DNA of 64,000 bases from Paguma larvata (taxonomy: Eukaryota; Chordata; Mammalia; Carnivora; Viverridae): contig CM057836.1 in NCBI GenBank assembly GCA_030068075.1, positions 73,197,788 through 73,261,787 of the forward strand, written 5' to 3'. The position numbers were made by a program, and so were the translations under genes. A model generated the notes under the pieces. The model ran no database searches, was not told the DNA's origin, and saw only the letters and a list, made by a program, of their open reading frames with translations. Shown here piece by piece: positions 37,371-49,275 of the stretch (the first letter of the stretch is position 1; the number at the start of each line of letters is the position of its first letter).

Positions 37371-37529
37371 AATTTTAATAAGATTGAATTAAAATAAAAT
37401 AAATATGCACTCCAGGTAACAGAAATCAGAAGTCAGAACTAGAAAGCCACAGCCCACGGGTGCCTGAACCCCGGGGCCCCCCAAGGCCCTCCTGAGGAAA
37501 GAATGTACCAGAGGAAAACGAGAGACAAG

Positions 37530-37700
37530 GTGATAATTATGATTGTTATTTACTGAGCACCTACTAAGTGCTAAGTGCTTGCTCGGTGTTTTGCTTTGTT
37601 ATTTGGTCCTCGTGACAAACCCACAAGGTGGCTATCATGGCTCTCATCTTACAGAGAGGACACCGAGGCTCTGAGGGCATGTGCACTCGGCCCTGCCGTG
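37530..37700 (-). repeat. MIR SINE fragment, antisense
   Basis: 'ttatttactgagcacctact', 'ttggtcctcgtgacaaaccc', 'tcatcttacagagaggacac' in reverse MIR order. CCACAAGGTGGC at 37621-37632, inside it, matches the first 12 positions of a forward CTCF motif. Confidence 0.75.
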
Positions 37701-38654
37701 GTGCCCAGTGAGGACCCGTGGGCCTCCTCAGAAGATCCCTTTGACTCCAGCTACCGGCCGCAGGGCCAACGACCACCGTGGGCTCAATGGCCCCGTTGCC
37801 GTCTCCTCCCAAACCGGCTTCAAGCTCAGCAGCTCCCTCAGTGAGGAACAGGCCATCTAGTCAGAAAGAATCAGAAGCAGCAGTAGGAGAGTCTCAGGCT
37901 GGGAAACCCAGCAGGCCCAGGCTACAGGCCTACACCCACCTCCGCAGCCAACGGGGTAGGAGCCGCCAATAAGCAGGGCAGGCGGCGAGGGGGGCAGCCA
38001 GAGAGAGGAGGCCTCCGGCCCACTGGGGCCGACCTGGCGACTCTGACCTCAGTTCAGCTCATTCAGACTCTCTTCTTACTCAACTGTGGAATTACCTGTC
38101 CTTGCCGGGACCCCGACTCCCCAGCGAGGGGGGCGGGAAGAAGTGGAGGGCAGGGGAGCAGAGGGGACCGTCGACATCTCTCTTTCCGCCTTTCTCCTGT
38201 TGACTTAGTGGGTTCAGTAGGTAGCCAAGACCAAGACGCTAACATCCATCCCCCCTCCACACCCAGGCAGGAATCTTCCAGGGCGTGCCCAGGACTCACC
38301 TCTGACTTCCTCCGAGCTCCCCCGGCCCCACACCAGCTCAGAGGCGCAAGCCTCAGGCATGCCCAACACAGAGCTGAACGCCAGGCACCGAACAGGTCAG
38401 CTGGCTCCAGGGTCCCTGAGAGGCCAGACTGAGGGGCTCCAGCCCCACCCGGCCTTGGAGACAAGCTAGGCCAGAGCCGAGGGCTCCTGAGGGGCACTCG
38501 AGCCAGGGTCCCCGCAGCCAGTAGCGTCTCTCTGAAGCAAACCCGAGAATGTAAGGACCTGCCTTCTCTCTCCCCCTTGTCTCCTACCCTCAGTTGGGGG
38601 AACATTCTAGAAGTAAGATTGCAGCAGCTCGTGCTCACCCCAGACTTTCATCAA
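37701..38654. other. Unique intergenic DNA
   Basis: No gene or repeat recognised. GC-rich in places. The 191-aa antisense frame at 38063-38638 has no domain features. Confidence 0.45.
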
Positions 38655-38775
38655 AGTTCTAACACTTTGACTTCTCCCGGCCTCAGTCTCATCTGTGAAG
38701 TGAAACTAAGATCAAACCTATTAATACCCATAAAGAGCCCAGCATAGCCGGACCCTGACTGAACAGTAGCTGTCA
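38655..38775 (+). repeat. MIR SINE fragment
   Basis: 'cactttgacttctcccggcc', 'tcagtctcatctgtgaagtg' and 'aagagcccagcatagcc' in sense MIR order. Confidence 0.6.
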
Positions 38776-40071
38776 CTCGGCAGCCACGGGTATCTTTCTC
38801 GTCCTCCCCACACGCTCCCTCAGCACCGTACTTGCCCTCAGGACTAGGAGCAGAGCTCTGAGCAAACCAAGCAGACCTGTAGCTGCTGTGAGGCTGGGGG
38901 CCTATGTCCAGGCCTGGGCACGGGAGTTCTAGAACAAAGAGTTTCAAAAGCCAGGATATTCGCCCTCAGGGCCACTGGGTACTGACCTCCAATATTTAAA
39001 GGGCATCACCCTGGGAGGAGAGGGAGCTGCCCCCTTCGAGGAGCCCTGAAGGGTAGCTAAGGGAACCCCTTGGAGGGCGCTATGGGGAGAGAGTCGTTGA
39101 TCGGGGAAGAAGGAGCTCTTCAGAGGTAAGTCAGGGAAGCTGCGGGCTGGCTGCCATGGCGGCGTGTTCTCAGCCATCGAGGCATTCGAGCCGAGGCGGG
39201 TCACGTCCAGAGGGTTTGGGACTGGAAGAGGGAATAGAGTAAGTGACCTTATACCTCCACACTCTCCCTCACCTCCACCTCCCTCCTCTCTCCTCTGGAG
39301 CTGCCGGGAGGTGGCTGCCGAGCCACGTGAGGCGAGGGGGGCCCTTCACCCCTGTCTGTGTCCTCTGCTGAGGCCTGAGATTTGTTCTCTGCAGACCCGT
39401 CACGTGGGGCTAGGGCACAATCCCTTACACACTGTCCGGCTCACCGGGCCCTGAAGAAGCTTCTGATGGGGGGGGGGGAGGAAGAGGAGGATGGGGCACA
39501 TCTGTATTATGTCAACCTTCCTAAGGAGTAAAAAAAAAACCTTTTGTGTTTTTAAAGACTATCAAATATGAGCCCAGAACTGGAGTGGATACCTCACGTT
39601 TTCTTTCCCGTTTTCATCACTTTTATTGACCCATGCTTCCGGTTCTTATTCAGTTAAAAACAAGACTCGTTCGACCTATCGTCTTCTTCCGCTATAAACG
39701 CCTGCAATTCCTTCTGTATATCAGGAGTAATCAATGAGGGCTATAAAACGCCAAGCAGTTATACAAACGACAGCCCCGCCTCCAACATAGTATGTAACAG
39801 TCCAATCTAGAACGATAACCCACCGTAACGCAGGAAAGGGCCACCTATGCAAGCGTGCGGCGTGTATACCCTCGCCAGCACTGGGCTTACACCTGATAGT
39901 CTTTCAAAACACGATAGGGCGTTTTCGGTCCCTACAGAGGGTTGACGTAATACAAAACAGTGCAAGTGGTGGCGCCATTAGGGACCCAGTTTCCCACCGA
40001 GCCCTGGAGCAGGTCTCCATTTGATAGGAACGTAGGGCGTGTTATGGGGGGAGAGGGAGACGCCATTTGGG
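38776..40071. other. Unique intergenic DNA with a CpG-retaining AT-balanced block
   Basis: No gene recognised. From about 39640 to 39960 the GC content is ordinary, yet CpG is frequent (gttcgacctatcgtcttc, aaaacgccaag, accgtaacgcagg, gcgttttcggtcc). A G10 run lies near 39470. Confidence 0.45.
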
Positions 40072-40584
40072 CCACATGTAGATACACACTCTGGACCCAA
40101 ACCCGTGTTCATAGCAGTATTATTCACAACAGCCGAACGGTGGAAAGGACCCAAGTGTTCATTGAGGGCTGGCTGGCTAAGCAAAAAGGGGCATATACGA
40201 ACAATGGAATATCGCTCAGCCTTAAAAAAGAATGAAATTCTGATCCACGCTACGCCATGGAGGAAACCCAAACCCATCGTGCTCAGTGAAATAAGACAGA
40301 CACAAAAGAACCAATATTGTACGATTCCGCGTACATGGGATACCTACAATAAGCAAGCTCACAGAGACACAAGGTAGGAAGGCGGGTGCCGAGGGACTGA
40401 AGGAGGGAGGAGTGGGGGGTTTATTTAATTATTTGATGGGTACAGAGATTCCTCTGGGGGCACGAGAAAGTTCTGGAGATGGATGGTGGTGGTACGCTCT
40501 GAATGTGCTTAATGCCACTGAATTGTATGTCTAAAATGATTAAAATGGCGAATCGTATCTTAGGTATATTTTACCACAATAAAC
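40072..40584 (+). mobile_element. LINE-1 3' end (older type)
   Basis: 'gtgttcatagcagtattatt', 'aatggaatatcgctcagcct', 'gctcagtgaaataagacaga' and the UTR end 'gtatattttaccacaataaa' in sense L1 order. Dead copy, followed directly by a CA microsatellite grown from its tail. Confidence 0.9.
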
Positions 40585-40593
40585 ACACACACA

Positions 40594-40647
<54 letters not shown>
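40582..40647. repeat. (CA)n microsatellite
   Basis: About 30 CA units with one CGCGCG interruption, arising at the L1 tail (aataaACACAC). Confidence 0.96.
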
Positions 40648-40649
<2 letters not shown>

Positions 40650-42847
40650 GAGGAGGTTAGGGTTCAGAGAGACTCAGTGAAGAAGGCCGTGAGTTCTGTT
40701 TCCGAAGACACAGCCTGCTAACCCTTTGCCACTGCCTCCCGATGGCTTGGGGTGGTGGCTGGGACCCAGGCCTCGTGCTGATGGGAAAAGGGGTACTAGT
40801 AGGCCTGAGGGTGACCCATCAAGAGGCTCGGGGACAAGCACTTGGTGTGCCAGGGGCTATGAGGAAATAGCCAGCAGCCCCACGCAGTACCACGCCCAGG
40901 GACATGGGGTGACGCCAGCCTGGCAGCGGTGAGGGCTGACTGGAACGTGCAGTTGACAGGTGTCCGTGGATGCAGCACAGGAAGCTGGAGAAGGGACGAC
41001 AATCCCAAAGTACCAAAGTACCCTCCCATTAGGAAAGTGTCTTCAGTGTCCAAAGAAGTATCTTGTGGACACTGGGGGGTGCAGAATTCCCACAGAGGTG
41101 GGGCTTAGAGGACACACCTTCCGGAACTTTGGGAGTAGGATTATTCGGTGCCCCGCCGTCCCTGCCCTGCGCAGCAGGCTCTGCACCATGACCCAGGAGG
41201 GCAGAGCAGGGAGGCTGCTTCTGAATCAGTACGAGGAAGAAATGTCCAGAACCTTGGGAGGTGATGAGTTCCCCGTCATCAGAGGTGTTCCGAGATAAGC
41301 CGTCCTCTGCAGATTGGTAGCCTGAATCCGCTGAACTTCTTGGTTAGGAAAGGGGGCAGGAGAGCCCCAGAAGAGGCGGTTTTGTCTGAAGGAGTGGCTG
41401 TGGCTTTTTTTCAGAGGAAGCCACTAATCCTCGCGGGAAGCCTATCTGGCCAGGGCCCTGGATAATCCCAAACTGCCATTCTCGGGTTTGCTTTCATCCC
41501 GGAGCCCGGTGGCGCGAGGGGCAGGGCGGTGGAGCCGTTTCAACACTTCCTGGCAACGGTGCCGGCAGGGGCAGACAGTCTGGCTCCCTGTGCCTCTGCC
41601 CTTAATTCCAGGGGGGGGAGGGGAGGTGGCAGGAGGATGGCGTGGAGGAGGAAATGTCACCCTCTCCCTCTTAAGGACCGCTTCAGAGCTGCGGGGAGAG
41701 GGAGAGGACTTGGCTCCCAGGATATGGCGGGGACAGCGGTACAGCGCATGACACAGGTGGACGGTCCTGGGCCACATGCGATGACAATTCTTGCTTTGGG
41801 CAGCCTCCAACCTTTGGAGAGAGGGAGGCACCCTACGGAGAGAGCTGCGTATTTAGGAATTTTTTGAGAGGACGATGCAGAGCTAAAGACTTGGGTGATA
41901 CTCCAGGGTGAGGTTTCAGATGGGACTGGCGAGGGAATCTTTTTGAGCAGAGGGAGTTTTCTGGCACTTTTCTGCCCCAGCCCCCTGCCCTGCCCCTCCT
42001 GGGAGCCCGTCTGGGCTACAGAACCAGCACCAGGCAGCGCTTCCTGGGCAGGAAGGCGTGTGTGTGTCTACTTGAGGGTCCCGAATCGAGCCACACGCAC
42101 ATCGGAATCACCCCCAAGGCAGGTTAAGAATTCTGACTCTTACCCATGAAGATGCCTCTGGGAATTGTCTGTAGCCCAGACGCAGGGTTCCATAGCAAAG
42201 GGATAAACTCAGGAGCAAGCGCCAGGAAGGGAACCCACTGTCCCGGCTGGAGTTTTTGCTCTACAGGGTGAACGGTCTGGTGGCGGTGAGAGGACTCTCC
42301 GTACCAGGTTCATGGGCATCCCACATGGGACGTGGAGCATGCCCCGGGCCGGCTGCCGAGGAGGCGTGGATGGGAGAGCACGGCACACGGCTTCGTGAAA
42401 CAGGCAGCAAACTCTCTGCTGACGTATCCAGCTGCCTGGGTCCCTGAAATGGCCCCGAGAGCCATCGCTCCAAGCCCAGGATCCAACCACGCACCCGCCA
42501 AGCTCCAGGAGTGGCCTCGGTGTGTGTGGGGGGGGGGGAATCAGTGAGTCTCCAGGGACCCTTCTCCACCCGCCCCCAGAACCTTAGCCCTGTGTTCTTG
42601 CAGCAGCTCCTCTGTGTCCACGCCAGTCCGGCCCTCTGCGGCTGGGTTACTGCCCGCGCTGCTGAGTGTTTGGAGAACCCAGCAGGGGGCTGTCTCCTCC
42701 TAGCGACGGGCCGACAGGCGGATAGGAACAGGAAGCTTGCGAGAGGTCCCCTCAGAGGACGCACGGGTCTGCCTTGGTCACGTCTCTGGGGCAGGCTTGC
42801 CAGAGGACCCGATCCCAGGTCAGAGACGAAGGCCAAAAGGAGTCCAA
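40648..42847. other. Unique intergenic DNA
   Basis: No gene recognised. A MER5-like short piece may lie near 42090-42150 (catcggaatcacccccaag). G-rich run at 41609-41625. C/G-rich run at 42528-42540. Confidence 0.4.
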
Positions 42848-43018
42848 GGGGGTGCCTGGGCGGCTCAGTCTGTTGAGCGTCTGACTCCGGCTCAGGTCAT
42901 GATCTCGCGGCTTCTGTGAGCTCGAGCCCCATATCAGGCTCTGTGTTGTGAGCGTGGAGCCTGCTTTGGATTCTCTGTCTCCCTCTCTCTGCCCTTCCCC
43001 TGCTCACACGTGTGCATG

Positions 43019-43062
<44 letters not shown>

Positions 43063-43093
43063 AAAAATAAACATTAAAAACAATTTTTTAAAA
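42848..43093 (+). mobile_element. SINEC, sense, with long CT repeat
   Basis: 'gggggtgcctgggcggctca' head and a (CT)n expansion of about 18 units at 43023-43059, then AAAAATAAACATT. Flanks share AAAGG(A/-)(G)TCCAA-type sequence, a probable duplication. Confidence 0.94.
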
Positions 43094-43559
43094 GGGATCC
43101 AAAGTTATTTTGAGACTCCACGCATGAGCAGGATGCCGTCTTCTCTACAGTAGGGAGCGGTTGAGGGTTGGAGACCAGGGAAGGGTCCCCCTCCTACACC
43201 TGGGGCCCTTTCCCCAGAATGGCTTTCATCCGGTGGTTTTGTCCCGACAACCCTCTCCATCAGATTCCGACTGAGCGTAGACTCTTCTTACGATGATCCG
43301 ATTAACCAAGGGCTCGTTTCTCTCCCTCCCTTCCCTGCTCCTCCTCTCCCCCAGGGCTCGCACACTACGGCTCATACAATAATTCGAGCATCTCTCATTC
43401 ACTGCGTTCTTACTGTGTGCCACCCTGTGCTCGAGCCTGCACAGGTGTTACTTGCCTTTCAGCCCCACAGCTTTCTTCCTGGATACCCTTCTTTGCTTTC
43501 CAGGACAACCTCCTGTTGGTTTTCTTCCGATCTCCCCGCTCACTCCTTCTCAGCCTCAT
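43094..43559. other. Intergenic DNA, nothing firmly recognised
   Basis: A MIR/L2-like word (ttcttactgtgtgccaccct) lies near 43408. No gene. Confidence 0.4.
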
Positions 43560-44430
43560 TGACTGGGTCTTCCTCTTCTCCCTGGCCCGGGACAGTTGGA
43601 GCACTCATAGCATCTTGTTCCTTTCCTTTTCTCTGTCTACCCTCTCCCTCAGGGAGGTCATCCCACCCCGTGGCCTTAAACTTCCATGTAGAAGATGCCA
43701 ACAACTCCAACCCACCCAGGCCACCCTTGGATTCCTACTTGTATGTCCTTCTGCCTGCTCAACCTCTTGACCTGGAAGGTTCGTAGACACTGGGACTCAG
43801 CATGTCTCAACCGAGCTCTCGATCACCCCTTCCCCCCCCCAAACACGCCTCACTGTCAGCCTTCCCAGTCTCGATAAATGGGACCTTCTAGCTACTCAGA
43901 ACCCTCCTGGGGCTCCCCACGGCCCTCAAGTACAAGCCAGCTCTCCACAACAGCTGTATGGCGTGGTGGGGCCAGCACTGCCCCCAGCGTCACTTCTGTG
44001 ACCACCTCTCCAAATGCTCCCCAGTCAAATCACACTGGCCACTGCTGTCCTTCATATACAGCAGACATGCCTCCGGACCTCAACCTTGGCTGTTCTCTCT
44101 TCTTCCAGGTGTTTCCTTGCCTCACCTCCTGCAAGTCAGCCCACATCTCACTTTCTCACTGAAGCCTAAGCTGACAACCATGTTTTTTTGCCATGGCTTG
44201 CCCCCTACCTCGTTCTTTCCGGTTCTCTTCCCTTGTCTTACTTTTTAGTGTTCCTACAGCCGTGTTACCTTCAAACACACTATATGTTTACTAACTTATA
44301 ATATTTTGGGGGCCCAGCTCCCTTAACCTGAGGACACAGTCCCTTGGCTATCTTTGTCCACTGATACAGCCCAAGTTCCTTGAACAATACTCCACTTAGT
44401 AGATGCTCAATAAACACTGTTGAGTAATTG
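43560..44430 (+). repeat. L2 LINE 3' end
   Basis: C/T-rich, codon-like L2 sequence: 'ggctccccacggccctcaag', 'aatcacactggccactgct', 'catgcctccggacctcaacc', ending with the L2 3' end 'cttagtagatgctcaataaa' and cactgttgagtaattga. Diverged and inactive. The apparent open frames over it are L2 remnants or chance. Confidence 0.75.
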
Positions 44431-44662
44431 ACATAAGCTGAATCTCCTCCAGGCCAATTAGAAAAACTTAACAAGCTGCATATCACACACAATGATAAAT
44501 ATATCCATAATGTTACCAGTCTCACGTTACTTCTTGCTTAAAATTTTTCATCTTTAGAAATTAATAAATCAACACATTTATGATTATCTTCAACGTCTCC
44601 ATCGTTGGGCATACTTGGCAAATCTTAGGAGGTGTGAGACCGTGGTTTAAAATTTGGTCTCA
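44431..44662. other. AT-rich intergenic DNA
   Basis: Nothing recognised between the L2 end and the next SINE. Confidence 0.4.
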
Positions 44663-44865
44663 GGGCGCCTGGGTGGCTCAGTCAGTTAAGCGTCCAACTT
44701 CGGCTCAGGTCATGATCTCACAGTTTGTGGGTTCGAGCCCTGTGTCGGGCTCTGGAGCCTGCTTCGGATTCTGTGTCTCCCTCTCTCTCTGCCCCGCCCT
44801 TGTTTGTGCTCTCTCTCTCTCTCTCTCTTAAAAATAAACATTCAAAAAAGTTTTAATAAGTAAAT
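44663..44865 (+). mobile_element. SINEC, sense
   Basis: 14-bp target duplication AAAAT(T/C)TGGTCTCA at 44649-44662 and 44866-44879. gggcgcctgggtggctcagt head. Confidence 0.96.
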
Positions 44866-44879
44866 AAAATCTGGTCTCA

Positions 44880-45489
44880 AATCTTTTATGAATATTAACG
44901 AACTTTGGCTATATTCATAAAATATGTATCTATTCTCATTTTGCAGCTTTCTTCTTCATATTTTGGAGCCAGAATGTATTTCTGAGGCCTGAAACATTGT
45001 CGCGTTGCCACGGGACGCAGGCACCTACAGAACAAATAGCCTGGGGACGTTAGGGGTGGAACTGAAGAGCGGACCAACCCCACCTACTCATCAAGCCATG
45101 TTACCTTGACTCTAGAAATACCTGCAATCCTGAACAAGCTTGTGATATCTTCAGTCTCCACGAGGCCTTCCAGACAGTTTTCCTTGGGTTCTCAGAGGCC
45201 CGGACTCACAATCAAGACTCTTATCATGTTCATTTCCTCATCCATTTGCTCTGTGAGCACTGGTTTCTGATGAGAGTGCACGACTCTCTACTTTGAGTCA
45301 AAAGAACCCCACCAACCCCCTTGCCAAACTCCAGTTCCCATTCTCTCTGTGCTTTCTGCAGAAGGGCTGCTGAGTAGGCCCCCGTATTCCTCATGACCTT
45401 CTGACCTGGGAGCCCTTCGGTCACAGCATAGGCACACAACCGCCAGCGCACATAACAGTGTGTCCTGCTACAGCCAATAGGAAGCTCTG
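44880..45489. other. Unique intergenic DNA
   Basis: No repeat or gene recognised. Confidence 0.4.
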
Positions 45490-45500
45490 CAAAGTTACAG

Positions 45501-45665
45501 AAATGTTTATTTAGTTTTGAGGGGGGGGAGGGAGGCAGAGGATCTGAAGTGGACTCTGCACTCACAGCAGGGAGCCTAACGCAGGGCTCGAACTCATGAA
45601 CCCTGAGATCGTGACCTGAGCTGAAATTGGACACTTAACTGATGGAGCCACCCAGGCACTCCCCC
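45501..45665 (-). mobile_element. SINEC, antisense
   Basis: Perfect 11-bp duplication CAAAGTTACAG at 45490-45500 and 45666-45676. Diverged body (gatggagccacccaggcact). Confidence 0.94.
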
Positions 45666-45696
45666 CAAAGTTACAGTTTAAAGAATCTTTGTGTTT

Positions 45697-46042
45697 GGGC
45701 CATCTGGCTGGCTCAGTCAGTAAGCATGTGACTCTTGATCTCGGGGTTGTGAGTTCGAGTGCCGTGTTGGCGTAGAGATTACTTTTAAAAAATAAAATCT
45801 GGGGCGCCAGGGTGGCTCAGTCGGTTGAGCGGCCGACTTCGGCTCAGGTCATGATCTGGCAGTCCGTGGGTTCGGGCCCCGCGTCGGGCTCTGTGCTGAC
45901 GGCTCAGAGCCTGGGGCCTGCTTCAGATTCTGTGTCTCCCTCTCTCTCTGCCCCTCCCCCACTCATGCTCTGTCTGTCTCAAAAATAAATAAATCTTTTT
46001 AAATAAATAAATAATAAAATCTTTATTAAACGCAAACCGAAA
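45697..46042 (+). mobile_element. Older short SINEC, split by a younger SINEC
   Basis: Head 'gccatctggctggctcagtc' at 45697 and tail interrupted at 45800. The outer duplication AAAGAATCTTTGTGTTT at 45680-45696 and 46043-46059 is a perfect 17 bp and brackets both SINEs. Confidence 0.92.
45801..46012 (+). mobile_element. Younger SINEC inserted in the tail of another
   Basis: ggggcgccagggtggctcag head, full body. Inner duplication ATAAAATCT at 45792-45800 and 46014-46022. Gives a clear insertion order. Confidence 0.94.
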
Positions 46043-46059
46043 AAAGAATCTTTGTGTTT

Positions 46060-46724
46060 ATTTGCACTCCCGACTGTAAATAACTTAGCATCCTAACAGC
46101 ATTAGCCATCTCAATAAGTAAGAAACTTGCTTCCTCTGACCCTCACTGCGTGCTCTGTGCTCTGTCAGTGCTGCCTACACAGACGCGTGCTGAGCCCCGG
46201 GTGTCCCGGCCGCCCACCAGTCCCCTGTCTGGGTTTCGTATGAGGGTGTTTGGGTTTGGCCTCCGAGCTTGCAACTTTCATTTCAAGCTAACCTGCGTGC
46301 ACTCTGCAGCTGTCCTTACCCTCGTGGGAATCCTCCCGGTTTCCTGTCATTTCTTCTGCAATTCCAGATGCACAGGGCTGGGGGCCAGCCGCATCTCAGT
46401 AACTCTGCAGGCATACTTTTCTGACACCATGATGCCTCCCTCCTCTGGCTTCCAGGAAGCTGTCCTGCCTTCTCTCTGCTCCTTTTCTCTATCCCTAGCC
46501 CTTGACATTGAAGCTACATGCAACATGTGGTATTAAAAAAAAAAAAAAGCATGAGCCTTGGAAGCATACTAATTCAGGTTCCTCCAATTTTGAATGTGCC
46601 ACTCAGAAGGTCTCAGCGACCTTGTGTGTGTCATCTGACATGCCATTTAACTTCTCTCACCTTCGTTTTTTTTTCATCAGACAGATAGGCTTCATAATAT
46701 TTATACCTCAGAGACTTTGTGAGT
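46060..46724. other. Unique intergenic DNA
   Basis: No gene recognised. A MIR-like piece may lie near 46600-46720. A13 run at about 46535. Confidence 0.4.
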
Positions 46725-46737
46725 AATAATTGATTTT

Positions 46738-46958
46738 TTTACATTTTTTTCAACGTTTATTTATTTTTGAGAGACATAGAGACAGGGTATGAGCAGGGGA
46801 AGGGCAGAGAGAGAGGGAGACACAGAATTCGAAGCAGGCTCCAGGCTCTGAGCCGTCAGCACAGAGCCCGACGCGGGGCTCGAACTCACAGACCGTGAGA
46901 TCATGACCTGAGCCAAAGTCGGACGCTTAACCGACTGAGCCACCCAGGTGCCCCTAGA
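46738..46958 (-). mobile_element. SINEC, antisense
   Basis: Duplication AATAATTGATTTT at 46725-46737 and 46959-46971. Body 'gactgagccacccaggtgcc'. Confidence 0.96.
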
Positions 46959-47069
46959 AATAATTGATTTTAAACAGTACCTTGGACAGCGCCCTGTGCA
47001 GAGTAAGTGCTCACTTAAAGGGAGTCTTCCCCTGGCCTTGCCTTTCTGCCTTCTAATACCTGTAAGTTC

Positions 47070-47126
47070 CTTCCTTCCTTCCTTCCTTCCTCCCTTCCTT
47101 CCTTCCTTCCTTCCTTCCTTCCTTCC
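47070..47126. repeat. (TTCC)n microsatellite
   Basis: About 14 TTCC units with one TTCCTCCC interruption. Confidence 0.96.
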
Positions 47127-48246
47127 AGGTCTTGGCTTCATTAAGCCTTCATTCTAACAACTCAGGCTCACATAAGTTGTCCACAGCCAATGCACTGATT
47201 CCCTCAGGCTTCTGTCTTTCACCGGTCCTTCTTAGAGTCCTGCCTAGCTCCTCAGTGGGACCAATGTATATGAGGATGCTGGGGTGGACCCCTCCTAGAC
47301 CAGGGTTCACCATGACCCTGCTCTGGGCCTGCTTCACAAATCTGCAGAAGTGCCCTCCCTCTCTCTCTCTCCCTTACTAGCCTATCTTCTGTGGTCAAGG
47401 GAAAAAGACACAAGACGCTATCTTTCCCACATTTGACATTAGTTCTGAGTCTCCACACAGTGAGGTTAAAAATCACTCCGGCTGGAGAGAAGTAAACACA
47501 TGACATTTTTCTATTTATAAATAGGTCTACCTTTCTATATCCTACTCAGGCAGCCCCCTCCCCGCCCAAGATTCCTGAGGGGCCGGGCACCTTGCCGGCT
47601 CCCCACTGGCCTCACACGGGCCAGGAGTGTCAGCAATGGCCTTGGCCTCTGCTTCATCAGATACCCGATTTCTGAGACAACTTGGTAATGCCATTTAGCA
47701 CTTGCCTATTTGATTCAGACACGACTAGGTATTTCTCCTCCACTGTCCCCCGGTCCTGATCCGGGGAGAGGACCCCATTTCTGAAGACGCTCCACCTCCA
47801 ACTGGCTTGGGAGCAAGCAAGGGTTCTGTGGCTTTTGCAGCCCATAAGCCCCTGTGATAGACACGGGCCTGCAATCTCTGTGGCTGCCACAGAGCAAGTC
47901 GCTGTCGGCCTGGCCGCCAGCAAGGAAGCCAAGGGTGCAGATCTGAAGTTATTCTTCAGTAGGCGTCCTAAGGCTTGAGACCAGCGCCCCCTGCCCTCCT
48001 TGGGAAAGTGAATTTCGGACCTCTCGGGGTCTGGCTGGTGGAGAGTCTCCAGGGCTCTCGCGGGAGCCACTAACTCTGAGCTGACTGGTCTCAGGGTCCA
48101 TGAAAACCACCTCTGCTTTCTGCACCCCAGTAACTTCTCAAATCCTTTGAGACAATAGAACACTAATAGTTCTCAAGGTGCTTTCCTGACAATAAGTTCT
48201 GTTTTATTCAGGGACAGTGGGGACATAATAAAAACAGTTTATTGGT
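47127..48246. other. Unique intergenic DNA with a CTCF-like site
   Basis: No gene recognised. Contains the reverse CTCF-like motif at 47984. Confidence 0.45.
47984..47997 (-). promoter_or_regulatory. CTCF-like motif (reverse)
   Basis: The minus strand reads AGGGCAGGGGGCGC followed by TGG. It has a perfect GGCAGGGGGCGC core, with mismatches only in the first two positions. Confidence 0.4.
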
Positions 48247-48459
48247 GGGGCGCCTGAGTGGCTCAGTTGGTTAAGCGGCCGACTTCAGCTCGGGTTGTGA
48301 TCTCACAGTCTGTGGGTCTGAGCCCCGCGTTGGGCTCTGTGCTGCCGGCTCAGCCTGGAGCCTGCTTCAGATTCTGTATCTCCCTCTCTCTCTGCCCTTC
48401 CCCTGCTCACGCTCTGTCTCTATGTCTCTCAAAAATAAATAAATGTTAAAAAAAAAACC
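48247..48459 (+). mobile_element. SINEC, sense
   Basis: ggggcgcctgagtggctcag head, 'ctgagccccgcgttgggctc', tail AAAAATAAATAAATGTTAAA. Confidence 0.96.
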
Positions 48460-48879
48460 AGTTTCTTGTTTATGGTATTTATGCAGTGTTTATACACCTG
48501 CTATGGTCTGTCCATTTCTTTTCTTGTCTAACCACCATCCTTGGGTCTTACTGCGGGAGAGACGGTCTGCGGGCACTGAGCCAAGCCAGTGCGGGCGATG
48601 GAAATGATTTCTTCTGACACCAAAAGAGGCAACTCACATTTGACCTTGCTTTTCCCGGTCAGTCAACGGGTGAAGCACATTTTTAACAAGAAGGGTATCG
48701 CTCTTGGATTCTTAGAGCGGATAGCGCCTCCGGTCTACCAACAAACCCAACGCCTCGCCGATACCAAGCTCCTTAGAGTTGGGAACTGAGTAATAAGAGA
48801 GGTCAAGGAGAAACTGAGGCAGGGGCAGAGGCCAGGCCGGTGGGTATCGCTGCTTCTGAGGCAGCTGGGGAGGAGGTAT
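48460..48879. other. Unique intergenic DNA
   Basis: No repeat or gene recognised. Confidence 0.4.
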
Positions 48880-49275
48880 TCCATTTCCTGAGCCCCGCTT
48901 GTCCCATTTCAGTTGGAACAGATGGAAATATAGTTCAATGTTTCAACATCATTTGCCTTTCTCGTGCTAAGATATTGATAAGCGCTGCCCGGCCGATGCC
49001 CCCGCAGTTCTGAGCAGGAACTGGAGCATGATGTGTACTCAAGTGAGACACGGCAAAGCCTTTAACGAGTGTTTAAAATTCCTGGAATAATGCTCAATGC
49101 TGGCTTAGCGCATTCGCTCCTGAAAACCTCCCCCCCCCCCCACCCGGCCGCCTCCTAAGCGACAGGCGACAGGAGGAGTGTAAGCCCAGCCCAGACCCCC
49201 TGCTGGTGGCAATTAGTGTGGCAGCTGCTCGTCTTCAGGATAAGAAACAAAGCAGGAGTTGCCTGCATCTGCCGT
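48880..49275. promoter_or_regulatory. Candidate conserved element with mixed neural-type motifs
   Basis: Unique block containing an E-box CAGATGG near 48918, a GATA word TTGATAAGC near 48976, an NKX2-like CTCAAGTGAG near 49039, and a homeodomain word GCAATTAGTG near 49209. An E-box CAGCTG lies near 49222, and a SOX-type AACAAAG near 49247. It also keeps CpGs in otherwise average DNA. Neural enhancer function (perhaps for SIX3) is inference. Confidence 0.4.
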
